DNA from: Candidatus Andeanibacterium colombiense
GTDB taxonomy: Bacteria > Pseudomonadota > Alphaproteobacteria > Sphingomonadales > Sphingomonadaceae
DNA: 64,000 nt
Assembly (NCBI GenBank): GCA_029202985.1
Contig: CP119316.1
Coordinates: 2,901,001-2,965,000 of the forward strand
Reading direction: 5' to 3'
Position numbers and translations under genes: made by a program
Notes under the pieces: model-generated
Database searches by the model: none
Told to the model about the DNA's origin: nothing
Seen by the model: the letters and a program-made list of their open reading frames with translations, nothing else
Shown: one piece after another, positions 20,583 to 28,419 of the stretch
How the letters are laid out: each line of letters starts with the position of its first letter
Numbering within the stretch: position 1 is the first letter of the stretch

Positions 20583-23132
20583 ATGAGCGATACCGACAAC
20601 AAACCGACGCTGGGCCGCAAGCCGCTGGGGCTGAAGCGTTCGGTCGAAGCGGGCGAGGTCAAGCAGACCTTCAGCCACGGCCGCACCAACAAGGTGGTCG
20701 TGGAAGTGAAGCGCCGCAAGATCGTCAAGCCCGGCTCGGAAGCGCCGGTGGCCGAAGTCGCCGCGCCGGCTCCCGCTCCTGCGCCCGCACCCGCTCCGGT
20801 GGCTGCTCCCGCGCCGGCTCCGGCCCCCGCGCCGAAGCCGTCGAGCATTCCGGGCGAGACGCCGCAGGAACGCACCGCGCGCCTGCAGCGCGAAGCCGAG
20901 GAGGCGCGGCTGGCGACGCTCGAGGGGATGACCCGCCGCGAGGAAGAGGAAAAGGCCCGCGCGCTCGAGGAAGAGAAGCGCCGCGCCGAAGACAATCGCC
21001 GCGCCGAGGAACAGGCCGCCAATCCGCCTGCGCCCGCGGAAGCACCGGTCGAAGTCGAGGAGGCTGCCGCTCCGGCCCAAGCCGAAGCCGAGGGTGAGGC
21101 CAAGGCCGAATCCGGCGCCCCGGCGCCGCGCAGGTTCACGCCTGTCGCCCGCCCCGAGGCCAAGAAGCCTGAGGTCAAGAAGCGCGAAGAGAAGAAGAGC
21201 CCCGGCCACGGCCGTGCGCAGGTCGACGATCGCCGCCGTGGCGGCAAGCTGACCGTCAACCGCGCGCTCAACGACGACGAAGGCGCCCGCGCCCGTTCGC
21301 TCGCCGCGCTCAAGCGTGCGCGCGAGAAGGAACGCCGCGCCCACTTCGCCGGCCAGAGCCAGCCGCGCGAGAAGCAGGTGCGCGACGTGATCGTGCCTGA
21401 AGCGATCACCGTGCAGGAACTCGCGAACCGCATGGCCGAAAAGGGCGTGGATCTGGTGCGCGCCCTGTTCAAGATGGACATGGTCGTCACGATCAACCAG
21501 ACGATCGACCAGGACACCGCTGAGCTGCTGGTCGAGGAATTCGGCCACAACATCCAGCGTGTGTCGGAGAGCGATGTCGACATCGACCATTCGGAAGACG
21601 TCGATGCCGCCGAAACGCTTGTCACGCGCCCGCCAGTCGTCACGATCATGGGCCACGTCGATCACGGTAAGACCTCGCTGCTCGACGCCTTGCGCGGCAC
21701 CGATGTCGTTCGCGGCGAAGCCGGCGGGATCACCCAGCATATCGGCGCCTACCAGATCACCACCAAGAGCGGGGACAAGATCACCTTCCTCGACACGCCC
21801 GGGCACTCGGCCTTTACCGAGATGCGCCAGCGCGGTGCCAACGTCACCGATATCGTGGTGCTGGTGGTGGCGGCGGACGACGGGCTGATGCCGCAGACGA
21901 TCGAGGCGATCAAGCACACCAAGGCGGCCGGCGTGCCGATGATCGTCGCGATCAACAAGGTCGACAAGCCGGAGGCCAATCCGCAGAAGATTCGCGAGCG
22001 CCTGCTCGAACACGAAGTCGTGGTCGAGGAGATGTCGGGCGACGTGCAGGATGTCGAAGTCTCGGCCAAGGCCAAGACCGGCCTCGATACGCTGATCGAG
22101 AAGATCCTGCTGCAGGCCGAACTGCTCGAACTCAAGGCCAATCCGAACCGGGAAGCCGAAGCCACCGTGATCGAAGCCAAGCTCGACAAGGGCCGCGGCC
22201 CGGTCGCGACCGTGCTGATCAACCGCGGCACGCTGAAGACCGGCGACATCTTCGTGGTCGGCACCGAAAGCGGCCGCGTCCGCGCGCTGGTCGACGACAA
22301 GGGCAAGCAGATCAAGCAGGCCGGCCCGTCGCTCCCGGTGGAAGTGCTCGGCCTCGCCGGCATCCCGATGGCGGGCGACAAGCTGACCGTGGTCGAGAAC
22401 GAGCAGCGCGCCCGCGAAGTCGCCGCCTACCGCAAGGAAAAGGCGACCGAGAAGCGCACCGCCGTCGCGCCGGCCAGCCTCGACACGATGTTCTCCGCGC
22501 TCAAGGACAAGGAGAGCGTGGTCGAATTCCCGCTGGTGGTGAAGGGTGACGTGCAGGGTTCGGTCGAAGCGATCAACACCGCGCTCAACAACCTCTCGAA
22601 CGACGAGATCAAGGTCCGCATCCTTCATTCGGGCGTCGGCGCGATCACCGAGAGCGACGTGACCCTGGCTTCGGCCAGCGGCGCGCCGATCATCGGCTTC
22701 GGCGTACGTCCCAATCCCAAGGCGCGCGAGCTGATCGAGCGCAACAAGACGCGGATGATGTATTACGACGTGATCTATCACCTGACCGACGAGATCGCGA
22801 AGGAGATGGCCGGCGAGCTTGGTCCGCTGCGGATCGAAAACGTGCTCGGCCGGGCGCAGGTCAAGGATGTGTTCCCCGCGGGCAAGCGCGACAAGGCGGC
22901 GGGTCTCCTCGTCACCGACGGCCTGATCCGCAAGGGTCTCTACGCCCGCCTCACTCGCGACGATGTGATCGTTTCGAAGACCACGATCGCTTCGCTGCGG
23001 CGCTTCAAGGACGACGTCGAGGAAGTCCGCGCAGGTCTCGAATGCGGCGTGCTGCTGGCCGACACGAACGACATCAAGGCCGGCGACATGCTCGAAGTGT
23101 TCGAGATCGAGGAACGCGAACGGGTCCTCTGA
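20583..23132 (+). CDS. infB: Translation initiation factor IF-2
   Basis: 849-aa IF-2, the GTPase that places initiator tRNA on the ribosome. The N-terminal ~280 residues are an Ala/Pro/Glu-rich low-complexity region (PAPAPAPAPVAAPAPAPAPA). The G domain begins near residue 350: GHVDHGKTSLLDAL (G1), DTPGHSAFTEM (G3) and NKVDKPEANP (G4), followed by domains II-IV. The ATG at 20583 was preferred over one in frame 17 codons upstream because MSDTDNKPTLGRKPLGLKR is the conserved alphaproteobacterial start. The very long open frame antisense to this gene is a GC-bias shadow. Confidence 0.98.
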   Translation: MSDTDNKPTLGRKPLGLKRSVEAGEVKQTFSHGRTNKVVVEVKRRKIVKPGSEAPVAEVAAPAPAPAPAPAPVAAPAPAPAPAPKPSSIPGETPQERTARLQREAEEARLATLEGMTRREEEEKARALEEEKRRAEDNRRAEEQAANPPAPAEAPVEVEEAAAPAQAEAEGEAKAESGAPAPRRFTPVARPEAKKPEVKKREEKKSPGHGRAQVDDRRRGGKLTVNRALNDDEGARARSLAALKRAREKERRAHFAGQSQPREKQVRDVIVPEAITVQELANRMAEKGVDLVRALFKMDMVVTINQTIDQDTAELLVEEFGHNIQRVSESDVDIDHSEDVDAAETLVTRPPVVTIMGHVDHGKTSLLDALRGTDVVRGEAGGITQHIGAYQITTKSGDKITFLDTPGHSAFTEMRQRGANVTDIVVLVVAADDGLMPQTIEAIKHTKAAGVPMIVAINKVDKPEANPQKIRERLLEHEVVVEEMSGDVQDVEVSAKAKTGLDTLIEKILLQAELLELKANPNREAEATVIEAKLDKGRGPVATVLINRGTLKTGDIFVVGTESGRVRALVDDKGKQIKQAGPSLPVEVLGLAGIPMAGDKLTVVENEQRAREVAAYRKEKATEKRTAVAPASLDTMFSALKDKESVVEFPLVVKGDVQGSVEAINTALNNLSNDEIKVRILHSGVGAITESDVTLASASGAPIIGFGVRPNPKARELIERNKTRMMYYDVIYHLTDEIAKEMAGELGPLRIENVLGRAQVKDVFPAGKRDKAAGLLVTDGLIRKGLYARLTRDDVIVSKTTIASLRRFKDDVEEVRAGLECGVLLADTNDIKAGDMLEVFEIEERERVL

Positions 23133-23168
23133 CCCGTTCGCGCCTTCCCCCCGCGGAAGGAGGAATAG

Positions 23169-23564
23169 ATGGCACGCCAGCAACATACGCCGGAGCAACA
23201 GAGCGTCCGCGTGCTCAAGGTGGGCGAGCGGGTACGCCACATGCTGAGCGAGATCCTCGCGCGCCAGCAGGTGCATGACGATACGCTCAGCGCCCATTCG
23301 GTCTCGGTCACCGAGGTCCGGATGACGCCCGACCTGCGCAACGCGGCGGTCTATGTTAAGCCTCTGCTCGGCGCGGACGAGGCCGAGGTGGTGAAGGCGC
23401 TGCGGCAGAACACCGCGTTCTTCCAGCGTGAGGTCGCCAAGCGCCTGGGCCTGAAATTCGCGCCGAAGCTGCAGTTCCGCGGCGACGAAAGCTTCGACGA
23501 GGCCGAGCGGATCGAGAAGCTGCTCAGCGATCCGCGGGTCCAGCGCGACCTGGATAATGAGTAG
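23169..23564 (+). CDS. rbfA: Ribosome-binding factor A
   Basis: 131-aa RbfA, a KH-like cold-shock protein that helps 16S rRNA 5'-end processing. Typical features are VLKVGERVRHMLSEILARQQ, VSVTEVRMTPDLRNAAVYVK and LRQNTAFFQREVAKRLGLKF, then PKLQFRGDESFDEAERI. AAGGAGG lies 5-8 bp before the ATG. It follows infB by 36 bp as in most bacteria. In many genomes truB follows directly; here truB is 3.4 kb further on, with unrelated genes between. Confidence 0.96.
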   Translation: MARQQHTPEQQSVRVLKVGERVRHMLSEILARQQVHDDTLSAHSVSVTEVRMTPDLRNAAVYVKPLLGADEAEVVKALRQNTAFFQREVAKRLGLKFAPKLQFRGDESFDEAERIEKLLSDPRVQRDLDNE

Positions 23565-23641
23565 TTACCCGGTTAACTACCGATAGCTTGCCGCCCCCGG
23601 CGACGTGTGAGACGTTCGCTCGCTGAGTTTGGGGGCATCCG

Positions 23642-24067
23642 ATGATGCTGAAGCGATTCGTCGGCGGGCTGATGCTCGTCATCGCCATGATCTGCGCCGT
23701 GCCATTGGCCGCGAAGACCGCGCAGCCGGGGCTGTTCCTGCGCAACGGGCAGGCATTCATCTTCCGCCTCGAGGCCGGTCAGCCGGTCGATATCCGCCCC
23801 GCCGGGAAGGACGAGAAGCCCCGCAAGGGCGAGCTCAAGGTCGAGCTGGTCGACAATTTCGGCAGTACCCTGACCGTGACCAGCGAAGCTTCGGAACAGC
23901 TCAATTACGAAGCCTGGATCGCTAAGGACGAATACGCCAACGGTAGCCGCACCAAGGTCTGCACGCTGGTCCCCGGCCAGCCCGGTTTCGAAAACTGGCC
24001 CGACAGCCTCACCGGCCTGCGCCTCACCAATTTCGAACCGGCTGGAGATTCCTTCGGCTGCAGCTAA
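23642..24067 (+). CDS. Exported hypothetical protein, 141 aa
   Basis: The N-terminus is a signal peptide (MMLKRFVGGLMLVIAMICAV, cleaved near LAAKTA). The mature part reads like a small beta-rich domain (PGLFLRNGQAFIFRLEAGQP, LKVELVDNFGSTLTVTSEAS) with two cysteines (KVCTLVPGQ and a C-terminal FGCS) that may pair. tdk starts 9 bp after it. I do not recognise the family and no function can be inferred beyond probable periplasmic location. Confidence 0.72.
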   Translation: MMLKRFVGGLMLVIAMICAVPLAAKTAQPGLFLRNGQAFIFRLEAGQPVDIRPAGKDEKPRKGELKVELVDNFGSTLTVTSEASEQLNYEAWIAKDEYANGSRTKVCTLVPGQPGFENWPDSLTGLRLTNFEPAGDSFGCS

Positions 24068-24076
24068 CACGGGCGA

Positions 24077-24655
24077 ATGGCCAAGCTTTATTTCTACTAC
24101 GCCAGCATGAACGCGGGGAAATCCACCACCCTGCTGCAGGCCGATTTCAACTATCGCGAACGCGGGATGGCGACGATGCTGTGGACTGCGGCGCTCGACA
24201 GCCGGGGCGCCGGCAAGCCGATCGCCAGCCGCATCGGGCTGGAGCAGCACGCGCATCTCTATGACGAACGCACCGATTTGTGGGAGCGGGTGAGCGCGGT
24301 GCATGCGGGTGGGCCGCTCTCCTGCGTCCTGATCGACGAGGCGCAGTTCCTCACGCCCGAGCAGGCCTGGCAATGCGCGCGGCTGGCCGACGAGGCCGGA
24401 ATTCCGGTGCTGTGCTACGGTTTGCGGACCGATTTCCTCGGCCGGCTGTTCCCGGGCTCCGCGGTGCTCTTGGGGATCGCCGATGCGCTGGTCGAGCTGA
24501 AGGCGGTATGCGACTGCGGGCGCAAGGCGACGATGAACCTGCGGGTCGATGAGAACGGGGCTGCGGTGAAAGCCGGCGCACAGACCGAGATCGGCGGCAA
24601 CGAGCGGTACGTCGCTCTGTGCCGCAAGCATTTCACTGCGGCGATGCGCTCATGA
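24077..24655 (+). CDS. tdk: Thymidine kinase
   Basis: 192-aa type II thymidine kinase, salvaging thymidine with ATP. The P-loop is FYYASMNAGKSTTLLQ, with the Asp-Glu metal motif LIDEAQFLTPEQ, the lasso region (YGLRTDFLGRLFPGS) and the structural zinc site starting with CDCGRKATMNLR and closing with LCRKHF. Length is normal for the family. The stop overlaps the ATG of the following acetyltransferase (ATGA), so the two are coupled. Confidence 0.96.
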   Translation: MAKLYFYYASMNAGKSTTLLQADFNYRERGMATMLWTAALDSRGAGKPIASRIGLEQHAHLYDERTDLWERVSAVHAGGPLSCVLIDEAQFLTPEQAWQCARLADEAGIPVLCYGLRTDFLGRLFPGSAVLLGIADALVELKAVCDCGRKATMNLRVDENGAAVKAGAQTEIGGNERYVALCRKHFTAAMRS

Positions 24656-25194
24656 CCGGGCCCCTGTATGCGCCGCTGGCCGATGGCGACCTCCGCCTCG
24701 AACCGATCGCCGAGCGCCACCGCGAAGGGCTGCGCGCGGCGACTGCGGCCGACAGCGAGATCTGGGCGATCTACCCGACCGACTGGGCCGGCGAGGCGTT
24801 CGACGCCAGCTTCGCCAATCTGCTCGCTGCCGGGCCGCAGCGGCGCGGCTACGCGGTCTTCGCGGGCGAACGGCTGGCCGGGATGACCGCGTGGATCGAG
24901 CGCGGCGATCCGGCCTGGGGGATCGAGATCGGCAACAGCTACATCGCCCCGGATTTGCGCGGAACCGGCTTCAACGGGCGGCTCAAGCGCCTGATGATCG
25001 CCCACGCCTTCGCCTGCGGGCTGCGCCGGGTCGAGTTCCGGGTGGACGAGCGGAATCTCCGCTCGCAGGCTGCGGTGCTCAAGCTCGGCGCGCAAAAGGA
25101 AGGCGCGCTGCGATCCGAGCGCCAGACCTGGACCGGCCATGTGCGCGACACGGCGGTGTTCTCGATCCTGGCGGATGAATGGGTATCTCGCTGA
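24652..25194 (+). CDS. GNAT-family N-acetyltransferase (RimJ/RimL-like)
   Basis: 180 aa with the acetyl-CoA-binding motif A (EIGNSYIAPDLRGTGFNGRL, then KRLMIAHAF) and the RimJ/L-type ending VEFRVDERNLRSQAAVLKLG, AQKEGALRSERQTWTGHVRD, TAVFSILADEW. Start at 24652 overlaps the tdk stop by 4 bp. Substrate is unknown; relatives acetylate protein N-termini or small molecules. Confidence 0.9.
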   Translation: MTGPLYAPLADGDLRLEPIAERHREGLRAATAADSEIWAIYPTDWAGEAFDASFANLLAAGPQRRGYAVFAGERLAGMTAWIERGDPAWGIEIGNSYIAPDLRGTGFNGRLKRLMIAHAFACGLRRVEFRVDERNLRSQAAVLKLGAQKEGALRSERQTWTGHVRDTAVFSILADEWVSR

Positions 25195-25234
25195 GCCGCT
25201 TGGTCTTCGTGCCAAGGCCACCTATCTCGGCGTA

Positions 25235-25927
25235 ATGGACGGAATGCTCTACGACGCGCTCACGCTGATAATCCCGCTTGTCTTCGCCATCGTGTTTCAC
25301 GAGGTGGCGCATGGCTATGTCGCCAAGCTGCTCGGCGATCCCACCGCGCAGGAACGGCGGAGGCTGACGCTCAATCCGATCCGCCACGTCGATCCGTTCG
25401 GCACGGTGGTCCTGCCCGGCTTCCTCGCGCTGGTCGGCGCTCCGGTGTTCGGCTGGGCCAAGCCGGTTCCGGTCGATGCCAGGCGTCTCCGCAATCCGCG
25501 CTACGGAATGATGGCGGTGGCCGCCGCCGGTCCGGGATCCAACCTGGTGATGGCCGCGATCGCTGCGGTCGTGCTCGGCTTCCTGCTTCAGCCCTATCTG
25601 GGGTTGCAGCAACCGACCGGCGTTGCCGGTTTCGTCGCGGCGAACCTGCTCAACTTTATTGCGATCAACATCTTTCTCGCATTGTTCAACCTGATCCCAA
25701 TCCCGCCGTTTGACGGATCGCATATCCTGGAGGGGTTGCTGCCCCGCGAAGCCGCGCGGAAGTTCGCGAGCTTCCAGCGCTACGGCCTGATCCTGATGGT
25801 TCTGCTGCTGGTGGTCGTGCCTTACGTCGCACCCCAGCTCGGACTGGTGGAGCGGATCGTGTTGCCTCCGGCGACCTGGTTGCAAGAGCGCTATTTCGCA
25901 ATCGCCGAGTGGGTAGCACACCGCTGA
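25235..25927 (+). CDS. Site-2-protease-type zinc metalloprotease (M50)
   Basis: 230-aa integral membrane protein. The zinc motif is VFHEVAHGYVAKLLGDPTAQ in the first span, with the second active-site segment NLIPIPPFDGSHIL in a later span (the Asp of the NPxPPLDG-type motif). Five to six hydrophobic spans are visible. Small M50 proteins of this type (YwhC/FPG-like) cleave within the membrane; the substrate is unknown. The start at MDGMLYDALTL is one of several options: an earlier in-frame start would add 20 residues overlapping the acetyltransferase gene. Confidence 0.9.
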   Translation: MDGMLYDALTLIIPLVFAIVFHEVAHGYVAKLLGDPTAQERRRLTLNPIRHVDPFGTVVLPGFLALVGAPVFGWAKPVPVDARRLRNPRYGMMAVAAAGPGSNLVMAAIAAVVLGFLLQPYLGLQQPTGVAGFVAANLLNFIAINIFLALFNLIPIPPFDGSHILEGLLPREAARKFASFQRYGLILMVLLLVVVPYVAPQLGLVERIVLPPATWLQERYFAIAEWVAHR

Positions 25928-26007
25928 GGCTCGGCGCGTCCGGCTCCGTCTTGAAACTGCAGCCATGCAGAACGACATTGGCGGCGGATGCGGGGCCGAA
26001 GGAACGG

Positions 26008-26394
26008 ATGATGAGACTTTCTCCCATTGTATTTACTCTCGCGGCGATGGCGATGCTGCCCGCGGCGGCCTACGCCAAAGACGACAAGCCGGCCGCGGTG
26101 AGAAGCGCCGATGCCTCGATCCCATTCGCCAACCATGGCGGGGTGCGCGACTGGCGCGGCGAGGGCCGCGACACAATCTATTTCCAGGACACCCACCGGC
26201 GCTGGTTCAAGGCCAAGTTGCTCGGCACCTCAAGCGACCTTGAGTTTACCCAGTTCGTCGGGATCGACAGCAGCCCGGCCGATACGCTCGACAAATGGAG
26301 CACGGTCATCATCCGCGGCCAGCGCTATTCGCTAACCAGCTTCGAAGCGATCGAGGGCGCTCCGCCGAAGAAGGTCAAGAAGCCCAAGGGCTGA
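26008..26394 (+). CDS. DUF6491-like exported protein
   Basis: 128 aa: signal peptide (MMRLSPIVFTLAAMAMLPAA, then AYAKD), and a compact domain with ASIPFANHGGVRDWRGEGRD, TIYFQDTHRRWFKAKLL, SSPADTLDKWSTVIIRGQRY and a Lys-rich tail. From memory this pattern matches DUF6491, a family common in sphingomonads with unknown function. An AAGGAACGG site precedes the tandem ATGs at 26008/26011. Probably periplasmic or outer-membrane associated. Confidence 0.7.
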   Translation: MMRLSPIVFTLAAMAMLPAAAYAKDDKPAAVRSADASIPFANHGGVRDWRGEGRDTIYFQDTHRRWFKAKLLGTSSDLEFTQFVGIDSSPADTLDKWSTVIIRGQRYSLTSFEAIEGAPPKKVKKPKG

Positions 26395-26405
26395 AATCGT
26401 TTAAA

Positions 26406-26449
26406 TAACCCGGATAATAATTTGACATTATAATCCGGGTTAATATAGG
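26406..26449 (+). promoter_or_regulatory. Promoter with imperfect palindromic operator before the DUF2239 gene
   Basis: An AT-rich patch carries arms 26406-26420 (TAACCCGGATAATAA) and 26428-26442 (TTATAATCCGGGTTA), complementary except at one position, with dyad centre near 26424. TTGACA at 26422-26427 lies in the centre and TATAGG at 26444-26449 is 16 bp on, so a protein bound to the palindrome would block the promoter. The regulator is unknown; the neighbour DUF2239 protein is a possible but unproven candidate. Confidence 0.65.
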
Positions 26450-26471
26450 CGGAATCCGAAAGGATGCCGCA

Positions 26472-26999
26472 ATGAATGTAACTGTTTTCCTCAAGGGCGA
26501 ACCGATCGCACGCGGACCCGCCGACGATGTCGCTGCTGTGGTGCGCGCGCTCGAGGCCCCTGCGCGCGCCGACGATTTGCTCGTGTTTGACGACGAGACC
26601 GGCAAGCAGGTCGATCTCGACCTGCGGCCCGGCGCCGCGCCGGCCGCGCGCGGGCGGGGGCGGCCTTCACTCGGGGTGGAGGCAAAGGAAGTCACCCTGC
26701 TGCCGCGCCATTGGGAATGGCTCGCCGGCCAGCGCGGCGGGGCATCGGCGACCTTGCGGAAGCTGGTCGAGGACGCGCTGCGCAAGGGTCGCGGCGCTGC
26801 CGATCACCACGATGCGGCGTTCCGCTTCCTCACCGTGATGGCAGGCGATCTGCCGGGGTTCGAGGATGCGATGCGCGCGATCTACGCCGGCAACCGCAAG
26901 GGCTACGAGCATTTGAGCGAGGCTTGGCCGTCCGGCATTCGCGAGCACGGTGCCAGGCTGGCGTTTCCGCATTCAGGCTTGTCCGCTTCCGATGCCTGA
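26472..26999 (+). CDS. DUF2239 family protein
   Basis: 175-aa soluble protein. The N-terminal segment (MNVTVFLKGEPIARGPADDV) leads into DDLLVFDDETGKQVDLDLRP; a GRGRPSLGVEAKEVTLLPRH, WEWLAGQRGGASATLRKLVE block follows, and the C-terminal half is helical (FLTVMAGDLPGFEDAMRAIY). The RGRPxLGV.AxEVTLLPRHWxWL signature is that of DUF2239. Its resemblance to small ribbon-helix-helix-like regulators hints at DNA binding, but the function is unknown. It has its own promoter with a palindrome. Its stop overlaps the truB start. Confidence 0.88.
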   Translation: MNVTVFLKGEPIARGPADDVAAVVRALEAPARADDLLVFDDETGKQVDLDLRPGAAPAARGRGRPSLGVEAKEVTLLPRHWEWLAGQRGGASATLRKLVEDALRKGRGAADHHDAAFRFLTVMAGDLPGFEDAMRAIYAGNRKGYEHLSEAWPSGIREHGARLAFPHSGLSASDA

Positions 27000-27891
27000 C
27001 GGCTGGATCATTCTCGACAAGCCGCTCGGGCTTGGCTCGACCCAGGCCGTCGCGGCGGTGAAACGCAATCTGCGCGAGGCCGGCTACGGCAAAGTCAAGG
27101 TCGGCCATGGCGGGACGCTCGACCCGCTCGCCACAGGCGTGCTGCCGATCGCGCTGGGCGAGGCGACCAAGCTCGCCGGGCGGATGCTCGACAGCGACAA
27201 GACCTATGCGTTCACCGCGCAATTCGGGAGCGAGACCGACACGCTCGACCTGGAGGGCAAGATCTCCGCGACTTCGGACGTCATCCCGTCGCCGGCCGAA
27301 GTCGCGGCGATCCTGCCGCGCTTCACCGGGCCGATCGAACAGGTGCCGCCGGCCTATTCCGCGCTCAAGGTCGGTGGCAAACGCGCCTACGATCTCGCGC
27401 GGGCGGGCGAAGAGGTCGAACTGAAGCTGCGCCACGTCACCGTCCACGCTCTCACGCTGGGCGAGGCGGGTGAGGGCAGCGCGACGCTGGTCGCCTCGGT
27501 CTCCAAAGGCACCTATATCCGCAGCCTCGCGCGGGACATCGCGCGGGCGCTTGGCACGGTGGGCCATGTGACCTATCTGCGCCGGATCAAGGCGGGTCCG
27601 TTCACCCTCGATCGGGCGATTTCGCTGGACAAATTGAACGAAATCGGCAAGGGCGCGCCCCTTGAAGACGTAATCCTGCCGCTGGAGGCGGGGCTGGACG
27701 ACATCCCGGCCCTTTCTCTCAGTCCGGAAGCTGCAGGAGCGGTCCGCCAGGGCCGCGTTCTTTCCGGGCTGCCCCAAGGTGACGGGCTGTATTGGGCAAG
27801 GGCCGGAACGGTTCCGGTGGCGCTCATGCGGATCGAGGCCGGGACGGCGACAGTCGTCAGGGGTTTCAACCTTCCCGATGTCGCGGAGTGA
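26992..27891 (+). CDS. truB: tRNA pseudouridine(55) synthase TruB
   Basis: 299-aa enzyme making pseudouridine 55 in the T-loop of tRNAs. The start at MPDGWIILDKPLGLGSTQ, the catalytic Asp motif GHGGTLDPLATGVLPIALG, DKTYAFTAQFGSETDTLDLE, VPPAYSALKVGGKRAYDLAR and SKGTYIRSLARDIARALGTV are all present. Its ATG overlaps the end of the DUF2239 gene, and rpsO starts 5 bp after its stop, the usual truB-rpsO arrangement. Confidence 0.97.
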   Translation: MPDGWIILDKPLGLGSTQAVAAVKRNLREAGYGKVKVGHGGTLDPLATGVLPIALGEATKLAGRMLDSDKTYAFTAQFGSETDTLDLEGKISATSDVIPSPAEVAAILPRFTGPIEQVPPAYSALKVGGKRAYDLARAGEEVELKLRHVTVHALTLGEAGEGSATLVASVSKGTYIRSLARDIARALGTVGHVTYLRRIKAGPFTLDRAISLDKLNEIGKGAPLEDVILPLEAGLDDIPALSLSPEAAGAVRQGRVLSGLPQGDGLYWARAGTVPVALMRIEAGTATVVRGFNLPDVAE

Positions 27892-27896
27892 AGAGA

Positions 27897-28166
27897 ATGT
27901 CGGTTACTGCCGAAAAGAAAACTGAAATCATCGAAGACAACGCCCGTGCCAAGGGCGACACCGGTTCCCCCGAAGTCCAGGTCGCGATCCTCACCGAGCG
28001 TATCCGCAACCTGACCGAGCACTTCAAGGGCCACCACAAGGACAACCATTCGCGCCGCGGCCTGCTGATGATGGTCAACAAGCGCCGTACGCTGCTCGCC
28101 TATCTCAAGAAGACAGACGTCGAGCGGTATAACGGACTGATCCAGAAGCTGGGTCTGCGTAAGTAA
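27897..28166 (+). CDS. rpsO: 30S ribosomal protein S15
   Basis: 89-aa S15, exactly the usual length. Signatures: IIEDNARAKGDTGSPEVQVA, ILTERIRNLTEHFKGHHKDN, HSRRGLLMMVNKRRTLLAYL. It binds 16S rRNA helices 20-22. It follows truB by 5 bp and is followed by a GC-rich hairpin and then pnp, the conserved order in proteobacteria, where PNPase degrades the rpsO mRNA. Confidence 0.98.
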   Translation: MSVTAEKKTEIIEDNARAKGDTGSPEVQVAILTERIRNLTEHFKGHHKDNHSRRGLLMMVNKRRTLLAYLKKTDVERYNGLIQKLGLRK

Positions 28167-28176
28167 CCCAATCGTT

Positions 28177-28200
28177 CGGCCCGCTTCGGCGGGCCGTTTA
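28177..28200 (+). terminator. Hairpin terminator after rpsO
   Basis: A perfect 8-bp stem CGGCCCGC-TTCG-GCGGGCCG (28177-28196) with a stable UUCG loop is followed by TTTA. The U-tract is short, so it may act partly as an RNA-stability element. Confidence 0.7.
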
Positions 28201-28210
28201 CGTATTGGGC

Positions 28211-28286
28211 ATCCCCGCGCAGGCGGGGATCTCGGGCCAACAGGGCCCGGCATATCCGAAGGAGGCCCCCGCCATTGTGGGGGCTC
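28211..28286. repeat. Paired palindromic repeat (REP-like), copy 2
   Basis: Two palindromes, 28211-28230 (ATCCCCGC-GCAG-GCGGGGAT) and 28262-28286 (GAGGCCCCCGC ... GGGGGCTC), lie between rpsO and pnp. They resemble the paired palindromes near 11.6, 37.0, 40.5 and 43.0 kb. They would form strong hairpins in the pnp leader, the region where PNPase autoregulation acts in other bacteria. Confidence 0.65.
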
Positions 28287-28419
28287 GGAGTAACGGCTTC
28301 CTTCACAATTCGGTGAAGCAAGCCTCGGGGCCAGACAAAGCGCTCCACACCGGACCGGGACGGTACACCCGGCAGAAGAGCCCGCCAGGCAATCTGGCTT
28401 GCGGGTCAAAGGAAAGCAC

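Noticed and set aside
20202..23297. Very long open frame (about 1,030 codons) antisense to infB, and similar long antisense frames in pnp, nusA and the RND pump
   Set aside because: These arise from high third-position GC in the sense genes; their translations are His/Asp/Arg-rich without family features, ribosome sites or promoters.
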